Shown: positions 55,348-63,193, counted from the stretch's first letter. The stretch is DNA of 64,000 bases from Granulicella sp. (GCA_025408425.1 JANXYX010000037.1:26201-90200), one strand, 5' to 3'. A program made the numbers and translations. The notes: generated by a model not told the origin, from the letters alone.

Positions 55348-56382
55348 TTACTTGAAGAAGAAACGATTGAAGTTGGATCCGTGCAGGCTAACGTGGCATG
55401 TGGTGCAAGCCTGATACTGGACCGCTTGGTTATGAAACGACGGTTCGGTGGGGGCCGTAAAGCTCGAGTCTGTATGGCACTGCAGGCAGATGGTGTTCAC
55501 GTTGCCTCGATTGAGCAGGCGTGGGTTTGGGGATCCGTGAGGTGCGTGGCAAAAGACGCAGCCTTCCGTCTTCATGGGCGGGTGCTCGAAGGTGAAGGGA
55601 CCCATCTTTTCCGTGTGGCATTTGATGCAGATGGCGTCACCCGTGTTGGCGGTTCTCAGGAGCTTGTCCTGAGTGCTGCCGTGTGGGCTGTGGCAGTCGG
55701 AGCACTTGAGCAACCCCTCGTTGACCTTATGATGCATCGGCTTGGAGAACTGGCCGCGGATATCGGTATGGCAGGTGTAGCAGAGAGTTGGCTGCGCAGC
55801 TTTGAGCAAGCCGACCTGCTCCTTTGGAGCATGCATGGAGTGGCAGCCGAGGCAGCCAACTTTGCCTTCAGAGTGAGCGGAGCGAAGGAAGTTGTCGTGA
55901 TCGCCGTCAAGCTGGTGGCAACTCAGGCAGCGCTTATCTGCTTCTTTAGAAGGGGCGATGGTGAAGCGGAAGATCTTGGCCTTATCTCCGCCGGAGTCTA
56001 CGTGGGCCTTGCCTGGGCCATGGCAGCCTTCGCAGGTGGCTGGCTCAGAAGTTTCGTGCTTACCTTTTATTTCGAGTTTCCAGTGGGGGTTGGCATGGAG
56101 GCCATCGGATTGCGGGACGTGGCAGAGTTTACAGGTTTCGGCGCCGACGTATTCGCTCTCATGGACTGCCGGCATCTCGGACTTCTGGGTAGATGTCAGT
56201 GATTCAGCTTGTACCGTCGCTGTTTGTGCCGCACCGGAGCTGGCAGCAGGAGGCGCCTGGGCGTTCAGGGAGGAACTGTAAGTGATTGCCAAGCCTGCGA
56301 GGACAATCATGATCATTGTGCGCGGACGCAGGCTGCTGACTCTGCGTGGATCTCTATTGATCGACGGATCTTTGATATCCAT
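55348..56382 (-). CDS. Decaheme c-type cytochrome, MtrA/DmsE family
   Basis: 344 residues with a cytoplasmic basic start, a membrane/signal segment (MIMIVLAGLAITYSSSLNAQ, cleavage near 45) and exactly ten CXXCH haem motifs: CKLCH, CEGCH, CLSCH, CLGCH, CYTCH, CSDCH, CIKCH, CVFCH, CLQCH and CTTCH. Size, haem number and the C-terminal HVSLHGSNFN stretch match the MtrA/DmsE/PioA family, which threads through an outer-membrane barrel and carries electrons across it. First gene of the operon, followed at 11 bp by the barrel gene. A perfect CRP/FNR-type palindrome lies 64 bases before its start. Confidence 0.93.
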   Translation of the reverse strand: MDIKDPSINRDPRRVSSLRPRTMIMIVLAGLAITYSSSLNAQAPPAASSGAAQTATVQAESLTSTQKSEMPAVHESEYVGAETCKLCHVPQSDGLHANPHWKLEIKGKHETSEPATCEGCHGPGKAHVDSGGDKAKIFRFTIAPSKEADKRCLSCHQLDGDHDNFLRSAHSEGKVGCLGCHSMHAPKEQVGLLKAAQPTLCYTCHTDIRGQFSKPMHHKVNEGLLKCSDCHSPHGSTQDKLLRTANTGDAICIKCHTEKMGPFTFEHPPMKTEGCVFCHAPHGSPNPRLLNRGNVNTICLQCHTDSSFTAPTEPSFHNQAVQYQACTTCHVSLHGSNFNRFFFK

Positions 56383-56445
56383 GCAATTTCTTCCTATTGG
56401 CAGATCTTATGTCTGGGTAAGAGTCTCATGTGGTGAACCAGTAGC

Positions 56446-56465
56446 CTTGTGACGTACGTCACAAG
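56446..56465 (-). promoter_or_regulatory. Perfect CRP/FNR-type operator upstream of the porin-cytochrome operon
   Basis: CTTGTGACGTACGTCACAAG, a 20-base perfect palindrome containing TGTGA-N6-TCACA, the exact CRP consensus. A TAAGAT -10-like hexamer on the minus strand lies at 56404-56409, which would put the operator centre near -58, an activating position. The 56383-56741 gap holds no convincing gene. Confidence 0.75.
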
Positions 56466-56741
56466 TATTGATAAGAAAGACCTTTAGTATGTGACTTTCG
56501 CTGGTTGGATACTGAGCAACATTGCTCACAATGGTTTAAAGTGCCGAATTTTGACTGCGACACTGATGGAAATGAGAGTTGCACCAGACGTTTTGGGGCG
56601 CTGTCGGCTATCGTGCTGAGGAGCTATTGGGTGTCTCCAAGCCCTGGTTATCTATATCAGCAGACCTTTGTTCTGGTGTTCGACCGGTTGAGCGAGTGGG
56701 AGTCCTGGAGGGCTGAATTCCTGCAGGACGATGGCACAATA

Positions 56742-57926
56742 TCAGCGTTTGCTGAAGAGGAGAGAATCTCCGTCGGCCATTGATATGAGTTTGTCGTTTG
56801 GGTAGATGGAATCGACGTTCTCGCGGGTGATCAGCTGATGTTTGACGAAGGTTGCGGGTGGGACATCTTTGCCTTGCAACTTGTCGAGTGCGAGTGAGAT
56901 GACTGCATCACCATACTGCTCAGGAAAATAGCTGACCGAGCCGACGAGTCGGGATTCTGGCCTGCGCATCTCGCGGCGCGCTTCGATGCTTGCGTTCTGG
57001 CCGACAGCGAGACAGTGATCTTCGCGGCCTGCCTCTTCAAAGGCCTGTAGAGCTCCGAGGCAGCTGGGGTCGTTCATGCCGCCGATGAGGACGCGGCTGG
57101 ATTTGCTTTTTCGTAGATGCTTGCGCATGACGTCGAGGCTGATTTCGTAGCGTCCGTTGCCGTTGATAAAGCGAACGCGCTGGTCGGGCATTTTGGGCAA
57201 GACTTCGCGGATACCTGCGAGGATGCCTGTGAGTCTGGAGCGGGGAAGCGGGCCGGCCATGGGGAGTTCGAGGAGGATGACTTCATCGACGACTCCGCCC
57301 CAGCGGTGAAGGCACGCTTGCGCGAGGGCGTGACCGCCGATGAGCCCTGCGCGATAGTTATTGGCTCCGTAATAGTGAGCGCCCGGGTGGGGGATGTCGA
57401 TCGCGATGATAGGGATGTCGGCTTCGATGAGCTTAGAGGCGACGATGGATGCGCTTTGCTGGTTGGTCTGGAACTCGATGACGAGGTCTACGTGCTCACG
57501 AACGAACACTTCGGCGTTGCGTACGGCGGCTTTCGGGCTGTAGCGATTACTGAGCACCAAGAGGTCGACGCCGGCGTCGTAGGCGCTGCTGCGAATGCTC
57601 TCTGAGACGAGTCGCGAGAAGGAGAACTCCTCGCTTTGGGAGGCGTAGCCCAGGCGGAATTTTTTGGGGTGCCACTGAGACATGGCGAGTTGGTATGAAT
57701 TCTTCTCGCGACGATCGAGCATTCCACATTCGACGAGTGTTACCAGCATTCGATATGCGGTGGGCTTGCTGAGTTGGCTGCGCAGGGCTACTTCGCCCAG
57801 GTCGAGGGTCGCCCCTCGGCCAAAACATTTGAGGATGGCGCAGGCGCGTGCGACCGACTGGATGGTGTAGTTGGGGTCACCGGTGTGGTGAGTGGCGACG
57901 GGTTTGCTGGGAAGTTTCATCGACAC
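56742..57926 (-). CDS. Transcriptional regulator: IclR-type HTH fused to a periplasmic-binding-protein domain
   Basis: 394-residue regulator. Residues 20-85 are an IclR-type winged helix (YTIQSVARACAILKCFGR, LRSQLSKPTAYRMLVTLVECGMLDRR). In place of the IclR effector domain, residues 90-385 form a type I periplasmic-binding fold (EEFSFSRLVSESIRSSAYDAGVDLLVLSNRY, IPIIAIDIPHPGAHYYGANNYRAG, RVLIGGMNDPSCLGALQAF) as used by LacI-type repressors and sugar ABC-transporter binding proteins. It is divergent from a glycosidase-rhaM-isomerase set; the ligand is therefore probably a sugar. One of two identical-arm operators lies 20 bases before its start, so autoregulation is likely. Confidence 0.88.
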   Translation of the reverse strand: MSMKLPSKPVATHHTGDPNYTIQSVARACAILKCFGRGATLDLGEVALRSQLSKPTAYRMLVTLVECGMLDRREKNSYQLAMSQWHPKKFRLGYASQSEEFSFSRLVSESIRSSAYDAGVDLLVLSNRYSPKAAVRNAEVFVREHVDLVIEFQTNQQSASIVASKLIEADIPIIAIDIPHPGAHYYGANNYRAGLIGGHALAQACLHRWGGVVDEVILLELPMAGPLPRSRLTGILAGIREVLPKMPDQRVRFINGNGRYEISLDVMRKHLRKSKSSRVLIGGMNDPSCLGALQAFEEAGREDHCLAVGQNASIEARREMRRPESRLVGSVSYFPEQYGDAVISLALDKLQGKDVPPATFVKHQLITRENVDSIYPNDKLISMADGDSLLFSKR

Positions 57927-57945
57927 CAGATGCTACTCAGAGATT

Positions 57946-57962
57946 ATTTCATAATGTGAAAT
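57946..57962. promoter_or_regulatory. Predicted operator O1 for the IclR-PBP regulator
   Basis: ATTTCATAATGTGAAAT: 6-bp inverted arms ATTTCA/TGAAAT around a 5-base spacer, 20 bases upstream of the regulator start. The arms and spacing are identical to those of O2. Confidence 0.7.
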
Positions 57963-58057
57963 ATAGATAGATTTGGATATTCAATTTGAAACGGTCAAAT
58001 GATGAATATTTTTGAGTAATTTGATACAAATTGCATAGTTTTTGGATTTCGATTCAT

Positions 58058-58074
58058 ATTTCACTCAGTGAAAT
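58058..58074. promoter_or_regulatory. Predicted operator O2 for the IclR-PBP regulator
   Basis: ATTTCACTCAGTGAAAT: same arms and spacer length as O1, centre 112 bp away, on the glycosidase side of the divergent promoter region. The pair suits bridging by a dimer of dimers. Confidence 0.7.
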
Positions 58075-58210
58075 AACGAGGAATTGAAGATTGCTCTCGC
58101 CATCGCTATCTGGGACATCTTAGTCTGCGCTCGATCTTTGCCGGGTCCTATTTGTGGGCGCCGGACGTAGAGCGAGACTAAGAATGAATCGAGATTGCAA
58201 GGGAGAAACG

Positions 58211-59725
58211 ATGTATAGAGCTTCGAAGTGCGTTTTATCTGGGTTGGTTGCAGGACTACTGTGCGTTTACACCGCGGGGGCGCAAGAAGCGCCAAAAGCT
58301 GACGAGGTTAAGGTCGACTGGGGCAAGGTGATTACGGTCTCGAAATCGACACCTACCCTGCAAGTGGTTGTGAATCCGCAGCTGCTTCGCGGAGCCAAGT
58401 TGCATGATGGGTCATTTGCTGCGTTGCATATGCTGGGTGCGGACTACGTGCGCTATGTTCCTTGGTTGCCCTATCCACGTCAGGCAGTCGCTGAGCTGAG
58501 TGCGCCTGCGGGTGGCAAGACCTCGTGGGATTTTTCCCACATCGATTCGACACTCGATGACTTTATGAAGGCGACGGAAGGACACTCCGTCATCATGAAC
58601 TTCAGCACGATTCCGGCCTGGATGTTCAAGACCGAAAAGCCTGTGACCTTTCCTGACGATCCGAATCAGGTGTTCTGGGATTACACGCAGGGAACGGAGT
58701 TGCGCGATCCTTCTATGAAGGAAGCGGCGGACTACTTCGCCCGGCTGTTGAGCTGGTACACGCGCGGCGGGTTTACGGACGAGTTTGGCAAGCGTCATGA
58801 GTCCGGGCATTTTTATAGGATCCCTTACTGGGAAGTGTTGAACGAGATTGAGTTTGAACATCATTGGACTCCGGAGCAGTACACGAAGTTTTATGACGTT
58901 GTGACCGCGGCGATGCGGAAGGTAGACCCGAACATCAAGTTCGTCGGTCTTGCGCTGGCTCAGCCGTCTCTTGTTCCTGGGATGTTTGAGTATTTTCTGA
59001 ACCCTGCGAATCACGCTGCAGGTGCTCCGCTCGACTTTATTTCGTATCACTTTTACGCGAGTCCTACACCGGACCAGACTCTGGGAGAGTGGCAGTACAC
59101 CTTCTTCGATCAAGCGGAAGGCTTCCTGAACACGGTGCGTTATGTGGAGAATATCCGCAAGCGGTATTCGCCCTCGACGAAGACGGATCTGGATGAGCTG
59201 GGTGTGATTCTGACTGAGGACGAGAAGGAGATTCGTCAGCCTGGCTATGTTGCCAAGCCGGAGCCAGCAGGTTATTGGAACCTGGCTGGGGCGATGTACG
59301 CACACATCTATGCTGAGACGGCGAAGCTCGGGATTGATGTTGTGGGCGAGTCGCAGCTGGTTGGCTATCGCTCACAGTTTCCGAGCGTGAGCATGATGAA
59401 CTATGAGACTGCTGAGCCGAATCCGCGCTTCTGGGTCTTGAAGTTGCTGAAGGATAATTTTGGTCCTGGAGACAAGCTAGTCGAGACCACGAATCCTAGC
59501 CGAGGTCTATCAGTACAGGCGTTTGAGACGAAGAGTCGCAAGGCTTTGCTGGTGATCAACAAACGTAACAATGCGGTGCAGGTAACTCTGCCTGCAGAGG
59601 CGGATGGAGCAACTGTTTCACTCGTGGCGCCTTCGACTGGCGATCACGCGCCTGCGGTAGAGAAGCTGCAGGGGCGGGTTCTTTCGCTGCAGCCGTTCGA
59701 GGTGAGCGTGGTGAAGTACAAGTGA
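58211..59725 (+). CDS. Secreted glycoside hydrolase, GH39-like (clan A)
   Basis: 504 residues from the ATG at 58211 (GGGAGA six bases upstream), with signal peptide ending YTAGAQ. A TIM-barrel glycosidase is indicated by DYVRYVPWLPYPRQAV, WDFSHIDSTLDDFMKATEGHSVIMNFSTIPAWMF and the acid/base region YWEVLNEIEFEHHWTPEQYTKFYDVV, which parallels the WNEPN box of GH39 beta-xylosidases. A candidate nucleophile is in LDELGVILTE. The C-terminus is a beta-sandwich. It is first in an operon with rhaM and an isomerase-like gene, so it probably releases a pentose or deoxyhexose. Exact family needs a profile search. Confidence 0.75.
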   Translation: MYRASKCVLSGLVAGLLCVYTAGAQEAPKADEVKVDWGKVITVSKSTPTLQVVVNPQLLRGAKLHDGSFAALHMLGADYVRYVPWLPYPRQAVAELSAPAGGKTSWDFSHIDSTLDDFMKATEGHSVIMNFSTIPAWMFKTEKPVTFPDDPNQVFWDYTQGTELRDPSMKEAADYFARLLSWYTRGGFTDEFGKRHESGHFYRIPYWEVLNEIEFEHHWTPEQYTKFYDVVTAAMRKVDPNIKFVGLALAQPSLVPGMFEYFLNPANHAAGAPLDFISYHFYASPTPDQTLGEWQYTFFDQAEGFLNTVRYVENIRKRYSPSTKTDLDELGVILTEDEKEIRQPGYVAKPEPAGYWNLAGAMYAHIYAETAKLGIDVVGESQLVGYRSQFPSVSMMNYETAEPNPRFWVLKLLKDNFGPGDKLVETTNPSRGLSVQAFETKSRKALLVINKRNNAVQVTLPAEADGATVSLVAPSTGDHAPAVEKLQGRVLSLQPFEVSVVKYK

Positions 59726-59748
59726 GCCATAAAGACGAGGAGAAGCCG

Positions 59749-60120
59749 ATGGAACGAATCGCCTTCCAGCTACGGATTCGCGCCGGTAAAGCTGAGGAGT
59801 ACGAGGAAGCACATCGTCACGTGTGGCCTGAACTATTGGCGGAGCTGGAGGCGTTCGGTGTGTCGGACTACTCGATCTTCCGTCGAGGTCAACAGTTGTT
59901 CTTGTATATGCACGTAGCTGACTTTGGCGAGCTGACACAGCAGCTCGCCGTTAGCGAGGTGAACAAGCGCTGGCAGGAGAAGATGGCTCCACTGTTTGAG
60001 CCCGTGCCCGATCTGCAGGCGGGGGAGACGCTGGCGATGATGCAGGAGGTCTTCTTTATGCCGGGCAAGGCGCAAGGTAGAAGCGGGAAGCGTGAATCCG
60101 GGGCAGGAGAAGATGAATAG
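59749..60120 (+). CDS. rhaM: L-rhamnose mutarotase
   Basis: Interconverts alpha and beta anomers of L-rhamnose; 123 residues from the ATG at 59749, which is preceded by GAGGAG. The frame is open to 59722 but the downstream start matches the family N-terminus. Characteristic features are RIAFQLRIRAGKAEEYEEAHRHVWPELLAEL, SDYSIFRRGQQLFLYMHV and the C-terminal MMQEVFFM. It overlaps the next gene by 8 bp. Some family members act on other sugars, so rhamnose is the likely but not proven substrate. Confidence 0.9.
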   Translation: MERIAFQLRIRAGKAEEYEEAHRHVWPELLAELEAFGVSDYSIFRRGQQLFLYMHVADFGELTQQLAVSEVNKRWQEKMAPLFEPVPDLQAGETLAMMQEVFFMPGKAQGRSGKRESGAGEDE

Positions 60121-61549
60121 TAATTACAAGCAACTGCGCGTGGGCCTGATAGGACTTGGGCTAGAAGCATACTGGGAACAGTTCGAAGGCCTGGAAGAGC
60201 GACTGCAGGGGTATCTGTCCGAGGTTGAGCGGAGGATCACTGGGCCCACGCGTGTCACGGTCAATCTGGGGTTGGTTGATACGCCACCCAAGGCGATTGC
60301 TGCGGGGCATGCGTGCAGGCAGAACGATATCGACATCCTTCTGGTGTATGTAACGACCTATGCGCTTTCGTCGACGGTGCTGCCGGTAATTTTGCGGGCG
60401 AAGGTTCCTGTGATTCTGCTGAACCTGCAACCAGCGCCTTCGATTGAGTATGAGCGGTTTAATCGGATGGGGGACAGGACTGCAATGACCGGCGAGTGGC
60501 TGGCATACTGCAGTTCTTGTCCGATGCCTGAGATTGCGAATGTGCTGCGGCGTCTCGAGCTGCCGTTTCACCAAGTGACGGGGATGCTCTACAACGATCC
60601 GGAGTGCTGGAAGGATCTGGAGGAGTGGCTGCGTGCTGCCGAGGTGGCGCATGCGTTGTCACACAGCCGTCTTGGGCTGATGGGGCACTATTACAGCGGC
60701 ATGCTGGATATCGCGACCGACCTGGCGCAGGTTAGTGGACGGTTCGGAGTTCACATCGAGATTCTTGAGGTGGATGAGCTGAGTGGATTAAGAGCCGGAG
60801 TTACGGAGAGCGCTGTTGAGGACAAGCTTGCGGCCTTCGCGACGTTCTTTGAAGTGGGCGGGGATTGTCCTGCGGCGGAGTTGTCGCGGGCGGCGCGCAC
60901 CGCCGTTGCTTTGGACCAATTTGTGGAGAAGAACGACCTTGATCTGATGGCCTACTACTACATGGGAAGCGGCATCCCCGAGAATGAAGACAGCATGAGT
61001 TCAATCATCCTTGGGACATCGATGCTGACGGGACGTGGAGTTCCGGTGGCAGGCGAGTACGAGGTTAAAAACGTCATTGCGATGAAGATCATGGATCTAC
61101 TGGGCGTGGGTGGCTCGTTTACTGAGTACTATGCGATGGATTTTGCCGCAGACCTCGTACTGATGGGACATGATGGGCCAGGACATATCAGCATTGCGCA
61201 GGACAGGATCAAGGTGCGTCCGCTGCAGGTTTATCACGGCAAAGTTGGCAAGGGTCTGTCGGTCGAGATGTCGGTGAAGCATGGGCCGGTTACGCTGCTG
61301 TCGGTGGTGGAAGATAAAGAGCGTGGTTTCCAGCTACTAGTTGCTGAGGGTGAGAGTGTGGCTGGAGAGATTCTTGAGATTGGAAACACGAACAGCCGGT
61401 ACCGGTTTCCGCTGGGTGCACGACGGTTTGTGGAGCAGTGGAACTCTCATGGACCGGCGCATCACTGCGCGATCGGGGTTGGCCATATTGCAGGGCAGCT
61501 GGAGAAGGTTGCGAGCCTGCTGGAGATTGGCTTCGTTGAGGTCCGTTGA
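60113..61549 (+). CDS. L-arabinose-isomerase-like sugar isomerase
   Basis: 478 residues from the ATG at 60113 (AGGAGA upstream). Two Rossmann-like domains (VGLIGLGLEAYWEQFEGL; SRLGLMGHYYSGMLDI) followed by a C-terminal domain resemble AraA/FucI-type aldose-ketose isomerases. Metal-ligand candidates aligned to AraA are Glu in GEYEVKNVIAMKIM, Glu in SFTEYYAMDF, His in LVLMGHDGPGH, and His near HHCAIGVGH. Length is close to AraA (500). It is not close enough to call arabinose isomerase; another pentose or a deoxy sugar is possible. It ends the sugar operon. Confidence 0.8.
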   Translation: MNSNYKQLRVGLIGLGLEAYWEQFEGLEERLQGYLSEVERRITGPTRVTVNLGLVDTPPKAIAAGHACRQNDIDILLVYVTTYALSSTVLPVILRAKVPVILLNLQPAPSIEYERFNRMGDRTAMTGEWLAYCSSCPMPEIANVLRRLELPFHQVTGMLYNDPECWKDLEEWLRAAEVAHALSHSRLGLMGHYYSGMLDIATDLAQVSGRFGVHIEILEVDELSGLRAGVTESAVEDKLAAFATFFEVGGDCPAAELSRAARTAVALDQFVEKNDLDLMAYYYMGSGIPENEDSMSSIILGTSMLTGRGVPVAGEYEVKNVIAMKIMDLLGVGGSFTEYYAMDFAADLVLMGHDGPGHISIAQDRIKVRPLQVYHGKVGKGLSVEMSVKHGPVTLLSVVEDKERGFQLLVAEGESVAGEILEIGNTNSRYRFPLGARRFVEQWNSHGPAHHCAIGVGHIAGQLEKVASLLEIGFVEVR

Positions 61550-61733
61550 GAATCATCCATACGCCAGCGGCATGGGTCATTGAACAAGGTGTTCAACGCT
61601 TGATTCAAAGTGTCGCTTTTGTAACATGGGAAGCGACAAATAGAGATTGCCGGGGCATTATCTCCACGGAAACAACTGCGACGATGAAAGCCAACGGCGG
61701 GTTTGCGTTTTTTGGTACACTTGCTCTCAGCGA

Positions 61734-61771
61734 GCGGGAGTAGTTCAGTGGCAGAACGTCAGCTTCCCAAG
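61734..61771 (+). pseudogene. Truncated tRNA-Gly (CCC), attachment site of the adjacent element
   Basis: The first 38 nucleotides of a tRNA-Gly: acceptor GCGGGAG, D-arm GTTCAGTGGCAGAAC, anticodon stem and loop TTCCCAA with anticodon CCC at 61766-61768. After the first base of the 3' anticodon stem (61771) the match stops; there is no T-arm or acceptor 3' strand. A tyrosine integrase gene follows, so this is most likely the recombined tRNA attachment site. Confidence 0.85.
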
Positions 61772-61823
61772 ACGCCAAGAGTCAACCCTTTATTTTCAAT
61801 AATTTAGATGTTTCTTGCCCCCT

Positions 61824-61868
61824 TACTGTCCACTATACTGTCCACATAAGCAGTCGAGGTGGACAGTA
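61824..61868. repeat. Three TACTGTCCAC sites at the integrase start
   Basis: TACTGTCCAC occurs at 61824-61833 and 61836-61845 as direct copies 12 bases apart, and inverted (GTGGACAGTA) at 61859-61868 across the integrase start codons. Arm-type integrase sites or an autoregulatory operator are the likely roles. Confidence 0.75.
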
Positions 61869-63193
61869 TGGCCAGCAAGACGTACTCCGAGCGCGTCAAC
61901 ATCATCAAGTACGTCAAGGACGCCAAAGGTTGGCGCTTTGCCCCGGTCGCAAAGCGCCCGAATGGGAGCATCCATTGGGATCATGTGTTGATCGGTGGAA
62001 CAGCTCAGGCTCATCCCGAAGGCAAATACTTCATCGAGTGGCGTGAGGATGGAGTTCGGAGACGCAGGAGCGTGGGGAGCATTCCATCGGACATCCTGGC
62101 CGAGGCCCAGCGGCAACGCGCCTTGCTGGATGCTAAGGCGGCTGGAATCGAAATCGCTGAATCTGAATCCGTGCCGCCGACTCGCCAGCTTCTTATTGCT
62201 GACGCAGCGGAGAGGTTTCTCCGCGACATAAAAATGAACAAGGAACCATCGACGTTCAGCCATTACAGCCATTGCCTTGGACTCTTCAAGCAATCACTGA
62301 CCAAGGCCTCCATAGACGCCATTGACCGCGACGACATGATGGACTTCCAGGCTTATCTCTACAAACTCGGGTTGTCGCCAAGGACGGTAAAGCACAAGAC
62401 AGTGATCGTCATGTCATTCCTCAAAGTGAATGGGGTCGGTAAGCTCCTCAGCAAGGGAGACTGGCCGACGTATACCGAGTTGGACCCGGAGATATACACG
62501 CCAGACGAATTGCAGAAGTTCTTCGAGGCTTGTACCTCTGACGAGTTCCTTCTCTTCCAGTTTTTTCTCCATTCGGGCTTCCGCGATGCCGAGGTGCGTC
62601 ACGCTGTTTGGACAGACATCGACTTCGCGCACGGCACCGTGAAGGTCAAGCGCAAGGAAGTTACCAAGGCTCAGGATTGGCAATTCCAACCGAAGAGCAA
62701 GCGGGTTCGTGAAGTACCACTGCCCGATGTCTTGCTGGAACTGTTAAAGGAAGCGAAGAAGGTCTCCACGTCTCGTCTGCTGTTCCCATCGAAGACTCAT
62801 TGGAAGGCTCCAAACGCACATCCAGGCGGTAAGCCGTCCGATGAGTTTCTGGAGTATTGCAAGGCGATTGCATACCGCGCAGGTCTGAATTGCGGTGACT
62901 GCGAGAATGCGGCTGGGGAAATTTGCGCCGCCGCGCCTTGTTGCAATGGCTTCTTCCTACACAAGTTCCGTCACACGTTCGCCACACTGCATCTTCAAAG
63001 CGGGGTGGATATCCTTACGGTCTCTACATGGCTTGGCCACAAGGACATCAAGACGACTATGCGATATTTGACAAGCGCTCGCGGGACGGACGTACGGAAG
63101 AAGGTGAACGACGGCTTGCTGGCGTCAGCATTTTCGCCTCAAGCCAGACAAGCACCGTTGCCGGATCAAATCGCACAGACGACGCTATCTTGA
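61859..63193 (+). CDS. Tyrosine recombinase / integrase
   Basis: 444 residues (GTG at 61859; ATG at 61868 also in frame). An N-terminal arm-binding-like region (1-100), a core-binding SAM-like domain (about 110-200; AAERFLRDIKMN to TVKHKTVIVMSFLKV) and a catalytic domain from about 215. Catalytic residues: Arg in HSGFRDAEVRHAVW, His-x-x-Arg in LHKFRHTFATLHL, His in WLGHKDIKTT and the nucleophile Tyr in MRYLTS. A cysteine cluster (CX2CX7CX4CC, about 345-365) precedes the HxxR box. It lies 88 bases from a broken tRNA-Gly. An excisionase-like gene overlaps its 3' end in antisense. Confidence 0.93.
   Translation: MDSMASKTYSERVNIIKYVKDAKGWRFAPVAKRPNGSIHWDHVLIGGTAQAHPEGKYFIEWREDGVRRRRSVGSIPSDILAEAQRQRALLDAKAAGIEIAESESVPPTRQLLIADAAERFLRDIKMNKEPSTFSHYSHCLGLFKQSLTKASIDAIDRDDMMDFQAYLYKLGLSPRTVKHKTVIVMSFLKVNGVGKLLSKGDWPTYTELDPEIYTPDELQKFFEACTSDEFLLFQFFLHSGFRDAEVRHAVWTDIDFAHGTVKVKRKEVTKAQDWQFQPKSKRVREVPLPDVLLELLKEAKKVSTSRLLFPSKTHWKAPNAHPGGKPSDEFLEYCKAIAYRAGLNCGDCENAAGEICAAAPCCNGFFLHKFRHTFATLHLQSGVDILTVSTWLGHKDIKTTMRYLTSARGTDVRKKVNDGLLASAFSPQARQAPLPDQIAQTTLS

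Noticed and set aside
56505..56783. Possible 92-residue plus-strand gene upstream of the regulator 3' end
   Set aside because: TTG start without a ribosome-binding site, no recognisable motif, overlaps the regulator's 3' end; not enough support.
61546..61743. 65-residue frame after the isomerase gene
   Set aside because: Runs into the tRNA-Gly fragment and shows no protein-like features.
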